A stretch of DNA of 64,000 nt, taken from positions 2,976,001 to 3,040,000 of the forward strand of contig JAUKUA010000001.1 in NCBI GenBank assembly GCA_030549175.1, in the 5' to 3' direction. Numbering within the stretch: the stretch's first letter is position 1; each line of letters opens with the position of its first letter. This DNA comes from Lasiosphaeris hirsuta (taxonomy: Eukaryota > Ascomycota > Sordariomycetes > Sordariales > Lasiosphaeriaceae). Shown here piece after piece: positions 45,810 through 56,311 of the stretch. Made by a program: the position numbers and the translations under genes. The notes beneath the pieces were generated by a model. That model had not been told where the DNA came from. It ran no database searches and worked only from the letters and a program-made list of their open reading frames with translations.

Positions 45810-47888
45810 TCAGTTCCGCGCCTTGGCCGTTTTCTTTGAGTCCATGGTGCCGTACTTGGCAAGGCCACCATTACCCCGTGCAGCGAGAGAACGCGACTCA
45901 GCCTCGTCATCCGAATCGCTAATGCATGACTCCGACATGCCCTCGAGCACCGCCACGTCGCCGTTACTCGACACAAGCGTGTCTTCCTCTTCATCCTCAC
46001 TATCCGTGTCCTGGCTCCGCATCGGCCCATCTCCCTCGACGATATACCAAGCAGGAATCGCGCCGAGCACGGAGATGCCACCCAGCAGCCACCAAGGGGC
46101 AATCATGTAGCCGCGCTGGACACCAAGACTGAATACAGCACCAGCAACGGCAGGACCAACGGCGCGACCGATGCCGCTGAAGGCGGTAGCAAAGCCATTG
46201 AGAGTACCGAGGATCCGGACCGACGACGCCGAGTTCGTCAACATGATGGTGGTGCAAGGGAATCCGACAATGACCACAACGCCTTTGACAAACATGAGGC
46301 CGAGGAGGGCGGCGAAGCGAAGGAAGTCGTCTTGAATCAGGGCGGTATATGGTGTGAGGAGGTAGACCAAGGGGAAGACCATGGCTGTTAACTGCGTTAG
46401 CCTTTCCGCAAAGGGGCACGGAAAAGGAGGCGGGGCAAAACGTACTCGCAACCTTGAAGCAATTTAGTACGCCGAACCGAGCGCAGAGGACGGGGAACAA
46501 GAAGAACTGGATAATTCCGCAGGTTATGCCGTATATTGTATAAATGGTACCAATCTTGTTAGATTCAAGACCGAAACCGCCCGAGAACTGGAAGGGAAGG
46601 CGAGTGTTGGTTTCGTCGGGGACCTGTCTGGGGTAATTTAGGAAGACAGGAAGGACTTGGTCATAGGCGACCGAATGGAGTGCCAAGAAGGTGTACGAGA
46701 CAAGGTTAACAATGGTCTGGTTTGTGAAGATTTCCTTCATGCTGGGCCGTGGAGCGTCAACAATGGTAGGCTTAGAACTTTGCGAAGCCAGCAGGGGAGC
46801 AGAGGCTTCGTCATCGACAAAGGACCGTCTGCGATGTTTCCGTTCCTTGAAACCTTGGAATGGCCGAGTCAGTTTCTCGCCGAGAGCCAGACCCCAATCG
46901 GGCTTGTGGCGCTTGGTCTCGAGCGTTTCCTATGCAGTACTGTTAGAAACGTTTCATGCCCGGCAAGAGGACAGTACTAACACGGAGGAACAGCAGCCCA
47001 GTCATAAAAGAGATGAAGAAAACAACGCAAGCTATAAGGTTGGGCAGAGCAAATGGGTACGTCTTGAAGAACTCAATGTTGCCAAACACGCCAGGGTAGT
47101 GCTTTGCAGGTTGAGCGAAAAAGCCACCAAAGGCAGGGCCAAAGACACTCCCGATGGACCAAACCAGCGGCATGATAGAGAATGCCTGTGGCTGCAGCTC
47201 CCTTTCGGGGACCAACTCAGCAACCATAGTTCTGATGATACCAACTAGAGACGTGTCAACAAGGCGGCCCGCGAGTTTGGTGGTCTGAGAGGGGAGGAAA
47301 TACCATTACCGTTACCACCGCCCATTATAGCACGAACAGTAATGGCCATTGCAAGACTCGTCGACATGCCCCAGAGAACGAAACAGCACATGGTACTTGC
47401 GAGGCCGAAGAGGATTACAGGCTTCCGGCCAAACTTGTCCGACGCCCGCCCCCAAGGTACGGCTGTAATGCTTTGGCATATTGAGAAAACCGCTCCGGTA
47501 AAGCCGGCCCATCTCGCAACCTCGTTGTGTTCCACACCAAAACTCCTGATCATCTCGGGCAGATAGGGGAAGACAGAGGTCAGGGCTAGGGGCTCGGCGA
47601 ATCTAGCAATAGCTACGAGATGGCATTAGTTAGAAGAGCCTCGGGAGTGGTACCCGGCCAGTGCTGAGCGAGTCGCTATGGGCTCCCTGGCCGCTGCAAG
47701 GCTTCACTTGGAGGGCTGGGCGCTGCGCCGAAGGCTGCAACGGACCACTCTAGGGATGCCTCGGGATGGGTGTGCAGACACGGTGATTAAATAAATAAAA
47801 GAGACAACAGAAGCGAGGTAGCTTGCTTACCTAGAATCGCGAGTTGTTGAGTGGGCAGCTTAGGGCGGCCATTTTTGCGGCTGACCAT
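45810..47888 (-). CDS. Major facilitator superfamily transporter (Zifl/YCR023C-like)
   Basis: Plasma- or vacuolar-membrane transporter of unknown substrate. Five exons: 47888-47831, 47612-47304, 47244-46982, 46929-46446 and 46384-45810, giving 562 residues. The short first exon encodes MVSRKNGRPKLPTQQLAIL. The MFS loop motif GRASDKFGRKPV lies after TM2, and SIGSVFGPAFGG in the N-half resembles the antiporter-type motif C. About twelve hydrophobic segments can be counted. The central cytoplasmic loop is basic and then Ser-rich (FKERKHRRRSF). The C-terminal tail of about 90 residues is hydrophilic and acidic (DSEDEEEDTLVSS). It resembles the drug/H+ antiporter-related fungal group rather than sugar porters. 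Intron 1 is 218 nt; the other introns are 52-61 nt. Confidence 0.9.
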
Positions 47889-49791
47889 AATGTCACGGGG
47901 GGAGCACTGCGAGAGGCGCTTGCCTCGAGGAATCACCGCTGGCTAGACGGGACAGATGAAGAAATGTTTTGTTTTGTTTTGTTTTGGTAGTTCTGCAGGC
48001 AGCTGAGTCGTACAGCAAAGCGAGAGGAAAGAGTGAAACTCGAAGGGCAGTCACTAGGAGAGAGTGGCTGCAAGGGTGAGAAACGACAGAGCGAGGTCAA
48101 GATGGCGAGTGAAGTACACTCGCCTCATGGGAGGCAAATTATATAATATATACGAAGTCCGGCAAGAATTGCACCGCCATGGATCGCAGACTAACAAAAA
48201 AAAAAAATGATTGCGGCCGACTCTCCATGCGGGATCCTAGCCGCGCTGGGAGCGGGGGGTGATTGGTTCCCCCCCGCTGGTCAGGCGTGGCTGCGGCCTT
48301 GGGACTATGGATTCGGGCGGCATGGATCGGAAGAGGGATCGGGGCGGGAGGGGCCCTGGGCTGTCGAAATGCAAAATGGCAGTGCTGCCGAAATTCGGTG
48401 GTCGGTGATAAGGTAAAGAGGCCAGTGAGATCGGGAAACCTCTTGTCAATGGCCTCCACCAGGTAGTATGCAATGGTCTGCAGCCTGTGCCTCTTTGTCT
48501 CATGTGCTGCAGCAGCAGGAAGCAAGCAGTAAGTAGGAGGGTGCTAAGAGTGGCCAAAATTGGTCTTGGTTTCCTCCGGAGTTGGTCGTAACAATAGATA
48601 ATGGCCGGCATCGGCTGGAGACGAGAGAAAGCCTGGATCGCCGTCTTCACTTTCAGAGGCCCCGCATGTTGCCTCCACAGACTGAACAGGCTACAAGAAA
48701 CCAGGCCGCTTGCAAGCGGGCTGCAGGCAGTCACCTGCATATTCCTGGAGTGCAGGCTGCCCTCGGTGGGGGAGGGACCGAGCTCACCTTGCGGTGCAGG
48801 TGGTGTAGTGGGTGAGACCAAAGACTGCAGGAGTGGTGTAGTGCATTGTAGGGACTGTGCAGTAACCTGCGAATGTAAGAGTGGAGGGGTTCTTTGTAGA
48901 ATAATTTCTGGGTGACGATCCTTGTGTCTCTAAAACCGTGGCTGCGCCTTTGCCTCTGCCCGGAAAATCGATCGCGTGCTGCCATCGCGACTCTTTGCTC
49001 ACTCACCACCCTCCTGCACCCCGAACAGTCACGAGTTATCAAAGATGGGGGTTATGGGGGGAAAGCTGCAGTGGTTCATCCCACCATGGCATCAGTGAGT
49101 GGGTGAGGGTGTCGTCGCAAAGTTATGCATGCAAGCCAAATGCGAGGTCGGCGTTCATGCGCCTCGGCCGAGTCGGCGCCGCAGCACATCTTTCGGCGCC
49201 AGATGCGGCTCACCTCCAATTGGAGGTTTGTGGCCGGGGAAACCCCGTACCTCCCGGCCTGCGATTGCGTCTTCAGCCCTGGCGTCACACCTTACTGAAT
49301 GTGGGGCTAGAGCTTGACCTGAAGGGAAGGAGCTCAACCGCCAATCGCCAACCGGCAAGCTCCCGCCTGTGCTTGCGTCAGTGCCTCGGTCAACAATCGA
49401 AAGCCCTCGATCGCATCCACCCACATCGTCTCGAGGGCCGGCTTCACGACTCTCGCGCCTCGTTAAACCACAATACCATTCTAGAACCTACCTTCGTTGT
49501 CGTGCAGTGTACCACACGTGTATCCTGTATCCTGTATCCGTTATGCTTGCGGACTGAGCCTAGTCATTCGTCCCAAGTCCACTGCCTGCACCACACGCTC
49601 AAGCCCAATCCTAGGCGTGCCCAGGTCCCATTGGGTGAGTGGCGAACATTGAGCATTGAACATGGGAACATTGAACATCCACACACCCCCTCCCCCTCGC
49701 CCCCTTTCAGCCATCCAAGTGAAATGCTCTTGTGAAGTCTTCCATCGGTCGGCTCTGGCTGCTAATTTAGCATCGTAGGGACCAAACCAAC
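47889..49791. other. Divergent 1.9 kb intergenic region with simple repeats
   Basis: Lies between the MFS and peptidase start codons. Contains a GTTTT microsatellite (47966-47986), an A12 run near 48196, a 16-bp perfect palindrome (49212-49227) and a GTATCCT tandem (about 49519-49538). Long open frames here (48237-48821 minus, 48938-49735 plus) have no convincing protein content. Confidence 0.45.
47966..47986. repeat. GTTTT microsatellite
   Basis: Four tandem GTTTT units about 80-100 bp upstream of the MFS transporter ATG (AAAAC on the coding strand). Confidence 0.85.
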
Positions 49792-52564
49792 ATGGCGCCC
49801 CCATCCACTGAGCACACACCCTTGATAGCCTCGGTGAGGGTTGGTGCACCTCACCGACGTCCGCGATATTCACACAACGTCACGCGCCGTTTCTGCACCA
49901 TTGCTTGTTCATCTACGTTGGCCTTTTTCATATTGGCTACAATCATCTCTGTGGCATTCTACCCGCTCGAGCATTTCCCCCATCATCGTCATCGCCATGA
50001 CCACGGCTGGTCCACGCTAAGCTGGGACCCAAGGAAAGTCACATACGATCAGCTGCGTCGGATCATTCTGGACGTCCCAAGCAGCGAGAAAGCCGAGGAG
50101 TGGAGCAGATACTATACCGCTGGACCACATCTAGCCGGCAAGAACCTCTCTCAGGTCAGTCGAGTCCTCTAATTTCACTCACCTAGTCTTGTTGCTGATA
50201 TGTTACACAGGCTGTCTGGACTAAAGAAAAATGGGAGGAATTTGGAGTCAGCTCCCAAATTGTGGCTTACGATGTCTACATTAACTATCCTGTCGATCAC
50301 CGCTTGGCTCTCATCGAGAAGCAGGAGCAGGAGGATAAGGCATCCACCTGGAGAGTTTCATATGAGGCATCCTTGACCGAGGACATTATCGAAGATGACC
50401 CAACAAGCAGTCTCGATGACCGGATTCCAACCTTTCACGGTTACTCTGCCTCGGGCAATGTCACGGCGCCTGTTGTTTATGTTAACTATGGTACCTTTCA
50501 GGATTTTGAGGACCTGCTCAAGGCCAACGTCAGCCTTGGCGGCAAGATAGCCATCGCCCGTTATGGAGGCATATTCCGCGGTCTCAAAGTTAAGCGCGCC
50601 CAAGAGCTGGGAATGGTCGGCGTTATTCTTTATAGCGACCCTGGCGATGATGGAGATATCACCGAAGAAAAAGGGGTTGCTCCTTATCCCGAGGGGCCAG
50701 CTCGTCAGCCGACCAGCGTCCAACGCGGAAGCACTCAGTTCCTGAGTATCGCACCAGGCGACCCGACAACCCCTGGCTACCCTTCAAAGCCCGGCGCGCC
50801 GCGTCAGCCCGTTGACGGAGCAATCCCAAGTATTCCATCGATACCCATCTCCTATGTGGATGCCCTCCCCATCCTTAAGGCTCTTAATGGGCACGGCCCG
50901 GCAGCTGGGGACTTAAATCAGTACTGGACCCGGAACATCGGGCTGCGCTACAAGGGTGTCCATTACAATATCGGCCCAACGCCGGATGAGGTTGTTGTAA
51001 ACTTGCTGAATCAACAAGAATACGTCACAACGCCTCTCTGGAATGTCATTGGCATCATCAACGGCACAATTCCCAATGATGTCTTAAGTAGGTCGTTACT
51101 AAGCAGAGTCTTTTGAAAGAAGCTGCTAACATGATATCTACACTAGTCGTTGGGAATCACCGTGACGCCTGGATCGCAGGCGGAGCGGGTGACCCGAACA
51201 GTGGATCGGCTGTCCTGAACGAAGTCATCCGGTCTTTTGGAGAGGCTTTGCGTCTTGGATGGAAGCCTCTTCGTACCATCGTCTTTGCAAGCTGGTAAGC
51301 CTGGTCGCAAAGAAGTGTGATTATTGGCATCAAGCTAATTTGATTTTAGGGACGGTGAGGAGTACGGGCTCGTCGGGTCTACTGAGTGGGTAGAAGAGTA
51401 TCTGCCCTGGCTAAACGAAGCCAACGTTGCATATCTGGTAACCCCCCCCGGGGAACCCCCAGAGTTGTGAAACAGACTTGGTGTATAAATTGGTAACTAA
51501 CTGTGAGGACTTACCAGAATGTTGACGTTGGTGTTAAAGGACCACACTTTTCGGCTTCTGCGTCACCTCTCCTCGACAATATTATCCATTCAGCAGCACG
51601 CTCTGTCCTGTCGCCAAATCAGACAGTCCCCGGCCAGACTGTTTTTGATGTGTGGGATAAGAACATCCGCACTATGGGCAGCGGAAGCGACTTTACTGCC
51701 TTTCAAGATTTTGCCGGAATCCCCTCTCTTGATGTTGGATTTGGCTCCGGGGCACCTGACGATGCAGTATACCATTACCACAGCAACTACGACAGCTTCT
51801 ACTGGATGGAGAACTTTGGCGACCCGGGCTTTATCTACCACAAAGCCATGTCCCAGGTCATGGGCTTGCTTACGGCCCAACTGGCTGACCTCCCTATCAT
51901 ATCGTTCAAGGCAGGCCACTATGCTGAAAGCTTAGAGAAATATGTCTCGAAGGTTGAAGATAAGCTAGACGCCCTGATATCGCCCAAAGCCATGGATGTG
52001 GACTCCATGAGCGAGGAAGCTATCTCGGAGCTGCGGGGCAGCCACCGCGAAACCAGCAAGGTAGTGGACGCGAATGCGTATAACCCTCGCCGTGAAGCAA
52101 GAATTCTCAAGGAAGACCTTAGCCGTATTTACAAGTCCTTGGGGCATTTGAAGGCAGAAGGTGAGCAGTTGGACAGAGAAGCTGAGATACTTGAGGGCCG
52201 GATCCGGGAAGGTATTCCCTGGTGGAATTTGCCCGCCCGCTGGTTCTTGGTGCGGGACATCCGTAGCGTCAATCAAAGGTATAAGTACCTAGACCGGAAG
52301 TTCCTGTACGCGGACGGTCTGGATGGGCGGCCGTGGTTCAAGCATATTGTGTTTGCTCCGGGCTTGTGGACTGGGTACGCTGGTGGTAAGTTCATTTCCT
52401 CTTGCTCTCTGACTGTAGTTTGTGCTGACGAAGTTGTAATAGCTGTCTTCCCTGGCCTGGTGGAAAGCATCGATGTCGAAGACTGGGAGAATGCTAGGAG
52501 GTGGGTGGGTATCATTGAGACAAAGATTCTCTTTTCTGCGAGTGACCTGGCAGTTCGGAAGTAA
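49792..52564 (+). CDS. M28 peptidase, glutamate carboxypeptidase II / Vps70-like
   Basis: Probable membrane-anchored zinc exopeptidase of the secretory pathway or vacuole. Six exons: 49792-50154, 50211-51087, 51147-51294, 51350-51437, 51518-52385 and 52443-52564, giving 821 residues. The type II topology has a single membrane anchor at about residues 34-57 after a short basic tail. The PA domain lies at about 160-350 (NYGTFQDFEDL ... GKIAIARYGGIFRGLKVKRAQELG). The M28 catalytic core then follows with GNHRDAW (His418), GAGDPNSGSA (Asp430, bridging), DGEEYGLVGS (Glu466 base, Glu467 ligand), NVDVGV (Asp495) and YHYHSNYDS (His580). A transferrin-receptor-like helical dimerisation domain ends the chain. 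All ligands are present, so an active enzyme is expected. Its substrate is unknown. Confidence 0.94.
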
Positions 52565-53014
52565 CATGGAAACTCTACACATATTTGTTGTCAACACTCC
52601 TAGATTGTAAGCAAGCCATTTGAGCGAATTAAGAAGAGACAATTAGAAAACAAGTAAACACCGTCAATGAATCATGATTTCTGAGCCAACTTAAGAGTCA
52701 ACAAAAGATGGAAAACATAGTGTATTTGGGGTCCCAGCATTTATTTATTACTGTCATCCCTAGGTGTACACAATCAATCATAATACACATCGCGATCCTC
52801 GATTAAGTCCTCATGTGCGCCTCGCTTTCTACCCCGACCCCAATCGACCAGTCATACCTGTTACGTCCTGAAAACGACCTAGGGTATTATTCCAACAAGG
52901 CAAAACTCCTCTCCCGACATTTCAAAAGTTCTACCACATCAAACCATCCGGCATATCGTCCTCCAAAACCCTATCATTCTAGCAAACACACATGACCGAG
53001 ATAAGGTGGGCCTT
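52565..53014. other. Intergenic between convergent peptidase and MARVEL genes
   Basis: 450 bp shared 3' flank. No gene or structured repeat seen. Confidence 0.5.
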
Positions 53015-53827
53015 TCAACCCTGCTTTCCATAGACCTGATTGTTGGGCATCTCGTTCTGGAAGGGCGACTGTGGGAAAGCGGCCTGGGGCTGGGGCTGCT
53101 GGGGCGGGAAGTACTGGCTCGGCTGGGGATACGCTGCGGGGTGGTGCGAAATGGGGAGGCCGTGGCTAGCGCCGGCCGAGGCCTGGCCCCCGGCAGTGCG
53201 GTGGCGGTGGAGCCGGATGCTGTGAATGACAAGGGAGATGATGTGGAAAAGACTGGTTGTCTGTTAGCTTTTGGGGCCCGGAGTTTGAACAGGGAAGGGC
53301 AGGAACATACAAGTTGAAGGCACCGAACCCGGCAGCCGCACCCATGCAAGCGGCGCCGGGGGCGATAGAGGCAGTGCCGGAATAATAGTCATCGTAAAAA
53401 TAGCCGTCCGCAGAAGTATAGTAGCTGTAGTTGGTGACGGCAATGAGAAGGCGGGCTTCAGTCGCCAGCAGGGCGAAGGAGGTGAGCCACATCAGAACCA
53501 TGAAGCAATCAAGACCCAGGACAGCCCAGTAGTTGTACAGATTGGGGGCCTTGAAGTTGGAGGCCAGATGGTAACCGGATGTTACGAATGTGAAAAGCGC
53601 CTACTCAGGAAGGTAAGTGGTCTATGCTAGGCGGTGTTGGGGGGTAGTGAACTTACAACCACGATGATGTAGATGTTACCACTGGTCGGGAGCCATGAGG
53701 CGCTGTACGCCGCTAAACCCATGACGATGATGGCGAAGACAAGCTGGACGATCCGGAGGGCCATGAAGCCCTTGGGATAGACGGGGATGTGCTCCCTCCC
53801 CGGGGCCGAGTTGTTCAAGTGAGACAT
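53015..53827 (-). CDS. MARVEL-domain four-helix membrane protein
   Basis: Three exons on the minus strand: 53827-53657, 53600-53311 and 53252-53015, giving 232 residues. Four hydrophobic helices are visible: MALRIVQLVFAIIVMGLAAYS, a second across the first junction (NIYIIVV then ALFTFVTSGYHLA), YWAVLGLDCFMVLMWLTSFAL, and a fourth spanning the second junction (GAACMGAAAGFGAFNF then LFHIISLVIH). The first helix follows a Phe-Met start typical of fungal MARVEL proteins. Two Tyr/Asp-rich segments form the large loop (YSYYTSADGYFYDDYY). The C-terminal tail is hydrophilic and Pro/Gln-rich (YFPPQQPQPQAAFPQ). Such proteins act in membrane microdomains and vesicle traffic; the specific role here is unknown. 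Confidence 0.85.
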
Positions 53828-56311
53828 CTTGAAGAAGATTAGGGTCTTGTTACTGAGCGAGTGAAGTAACAAGAAGGCGATAGGCACAAAGCACTACAAA
53901 GAGAACAGTAAAGATTGAACTGTGTCAACGAAAGTCGCGATGGAGAGGGTGTGAGAGGGGGACAATGGGAACTTGGGCCTCGCGGGCTTTTCAATGTGGG
54001 ATGCTTGCTGAAGGAAGCAGGCCACTCGATGCCCGTAATCTCATCCCCCCCCCCAAACACGGGTGACGGCACACACAGCACATAACGGCCCCCCTGCCGG
54101 CCAGCTCCCGGGTCGCGAGCCTCTTCGAGCGCGTGAGTGAAGAATTCACCTCGGGTCGTGACACTAGCGGCACTGCCACCAACAGCGCGTGGTTGTTTGG
54201 GCGGCGGGCCATCCCCTTCAGGATGCAGCAGAGTCAGGGGCAACGACTGGAAGGGAAGGGGGGGGGGGGGGCGAGCGAACACATCCCTGGCACTGTGTGC
54301 TTGTGTGATAGAATCCGAAATCCCAGGATGCGGCTGAAGGGCTGCAAAATCCTCAACCCACCCCCTTCCCCCCCCCCCCAAAAATAAAATCTGCCCGCGC
54401 CCGCGCTGTTGCCCCGTGTTAAACAAGGTTGCTGTGACTTGCCCTGGGGCGCGGTCGTGAGTTGAAACCCGCCTCTCCTTGGGTTGGCTTCGGATTGTCT
54501 TCGCTGTCTCTCGCTGAGGGGCCCAGACTTGCTGGCGCGCTGTGTCCTCTTCACCGCCCGTGTGTTATTTTGTTGTTCTAACTGACGCAGTCCAGAGGGG
54601 CGGACCAGAGGATGGCTGAGGTCTAGCCCTTCAGAGAAACAAGAAGTCTTTGCAGCTCTGGCATGATTTGGGTGCTGACTGTGTTGGGTGCTCATTTCGA
54701 ACTCGACAGGGGCCACCACAAGGCTGTGTGATAAGGTGAATCAAGTGCGGGGGACGGTGTAAGTGGCCGCCTCAATGCTGTCTTGTCTGCTGCTTGATCA
54801 TCAACCGATAGATTTATTTAACATGTCTTACGGGGAAATGGGAAAGTCAGGAGCTTGAAAACCACAAGATGAACCTCGACATGAAAGGGTCGATGGTCTG
54901 TATCCTTCCTCAAGTCAAAAGCAGTTTGTCATAAAATCTTAGGTAGCTGCATCGCGCCTTGGGGGGATGCGAGCGCGGGATGCGAGGGACCTGTCCGGAA
55001 GGTCCATGCGCACGCATCTGTTCCATGATTGACCGTTGCATTTGCTGCTTCTGTTAGCACAGTGACAAGTGAAAGCGCGCACTTAGCCCCTAAGGCGTGC
55101 ATTCGGGCGCCACCAGGCCGGACCTGCATTGACCTTCCGCTTGATTGGAGGCTGTCAAGCTCCTTGTTGATCACCTAGTTTCTAAACCTGGATTTGACCA
55201 CGGCCCCTGGTCTCCAGCTGCACGGCAAGATTCAGCAACCGATTCTGACAGGATCGAGCGTTCCATGGCCTGGCACGCCTTGCGAACGTGCTGCTGAACG
55301 TGGTGAAAGGTCTGAAAATCATATCGTCAATCAGCCAACGCATGACATGAGAGCCTCTTGGGGATCTTCCCCACAAAGTCGCTGTGCCGGGTCCACTGCA
55401 CACTGCCCACTGCCCGTTGATCATTAGATTCCTTTGGGTGCAGGCGCCTTGACGCCGCCCGTTTTTTCAGTCGCCAGCTCATCTCATCAATTGCAATAAA
55501 CTACGTACAAAGTGTATACACTATGATTTATGCAGCTAGGACTGCGGATCGTGGCGTGTTGCGAGGCTGGTCTGTAGAAGTTTCAACGAACCACATTTGT
55601 GCCTTTCTGACAACACAGCTCAGCCATAACTCTTGTCTTCACAGCTTGCATCACAACATCTGAATCATTCTTGAGATAAATGCACCTGGGGCCATGCATG
55701 TGCAATATTCTGCGTATTCATTCGCTTTCCACCAAGCTCCAGGGGCTAGGCCCTTCTAGCTGACCGCCCCCGGCAAACAAGACATTACAAACAACACTTG
55801 AACCTCCTTCTGTCTCATCATCTACCCGTTCTCCCCCACTGAGATCGACTTGAGTTATCGATCTATCGGCGTGGTGGAAATATCTGTCGTAAAACCCTGT
55901 CAGCCTCAATGTGTCATCTGTGTGATGAAACACGGGCTGGCCATCTCTTTCTTTTCGCATCCCATCAACACGTTCTTCTGTGTAGCATCGCTCCTAACTC
56001 CCTTGTCCCTCCTGACCGGGAAAGAAAAACAGCAAGAAGCAGAAGAACACCCGCAGTCCCAGAATAACAAAAGCCTTCCCCGAGAAACCCACAACGTGGG
56101 CAGACCAGTAAAACAAGGTAGAGAAGAAGAAGAAAAAAGGACGGAAGCCAAAGCAAGGGCTATGATGGGTATCAAAGCGAAGCGAAACAACAGTAGCGTT
56201 GAAGAACAAACGATGAAATCGTTACTAAAAGTCGCCGGAGCATAGTACTGATCCGACGCCGGGTGCTGGACGACAGCCAGCTACGTCTGTAATATATGTG
56301 CATCCTCATCA
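53828..56311. other. 2.5 kb intergenic region with C and G homopolymers
   Basis: Upstream flank of the MARVEL gene and 3' flank of spa2. No supported gene. It contains C9 near 54045-54055, G14 (54258-54271) and C12 (54368-54379). Beyond 54,800 only short accidental ORFs occur. A purine-rich AGAAGAAG stretch lies near 56126. Confidence 0.45.
54258..54379. repeat. G14 and C12 homopolymer pair
   Basis: A 14-nt G run (54258-54271) and a 12-nt C run (54368-54379) on the same strand, about 96 bp apart. They could pair as a stem or form G-quadruplex/i-motif structures. Confidence 0.85.

Noticed and set aside
48237..48821. 194-codon open frame on the minus strand
   Set aside because: No ATG-led conserved protein; Pro/Arg/Ser-rich translation of GC-rich DNA, overlapping other equally long frames.
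48938..49735. 265-codon open frame on the plus strand
   Set aside because: No ATG start; composition is that of non-coding DNA, no domain, and the stretch is full of simple repeats and promoter sequence.
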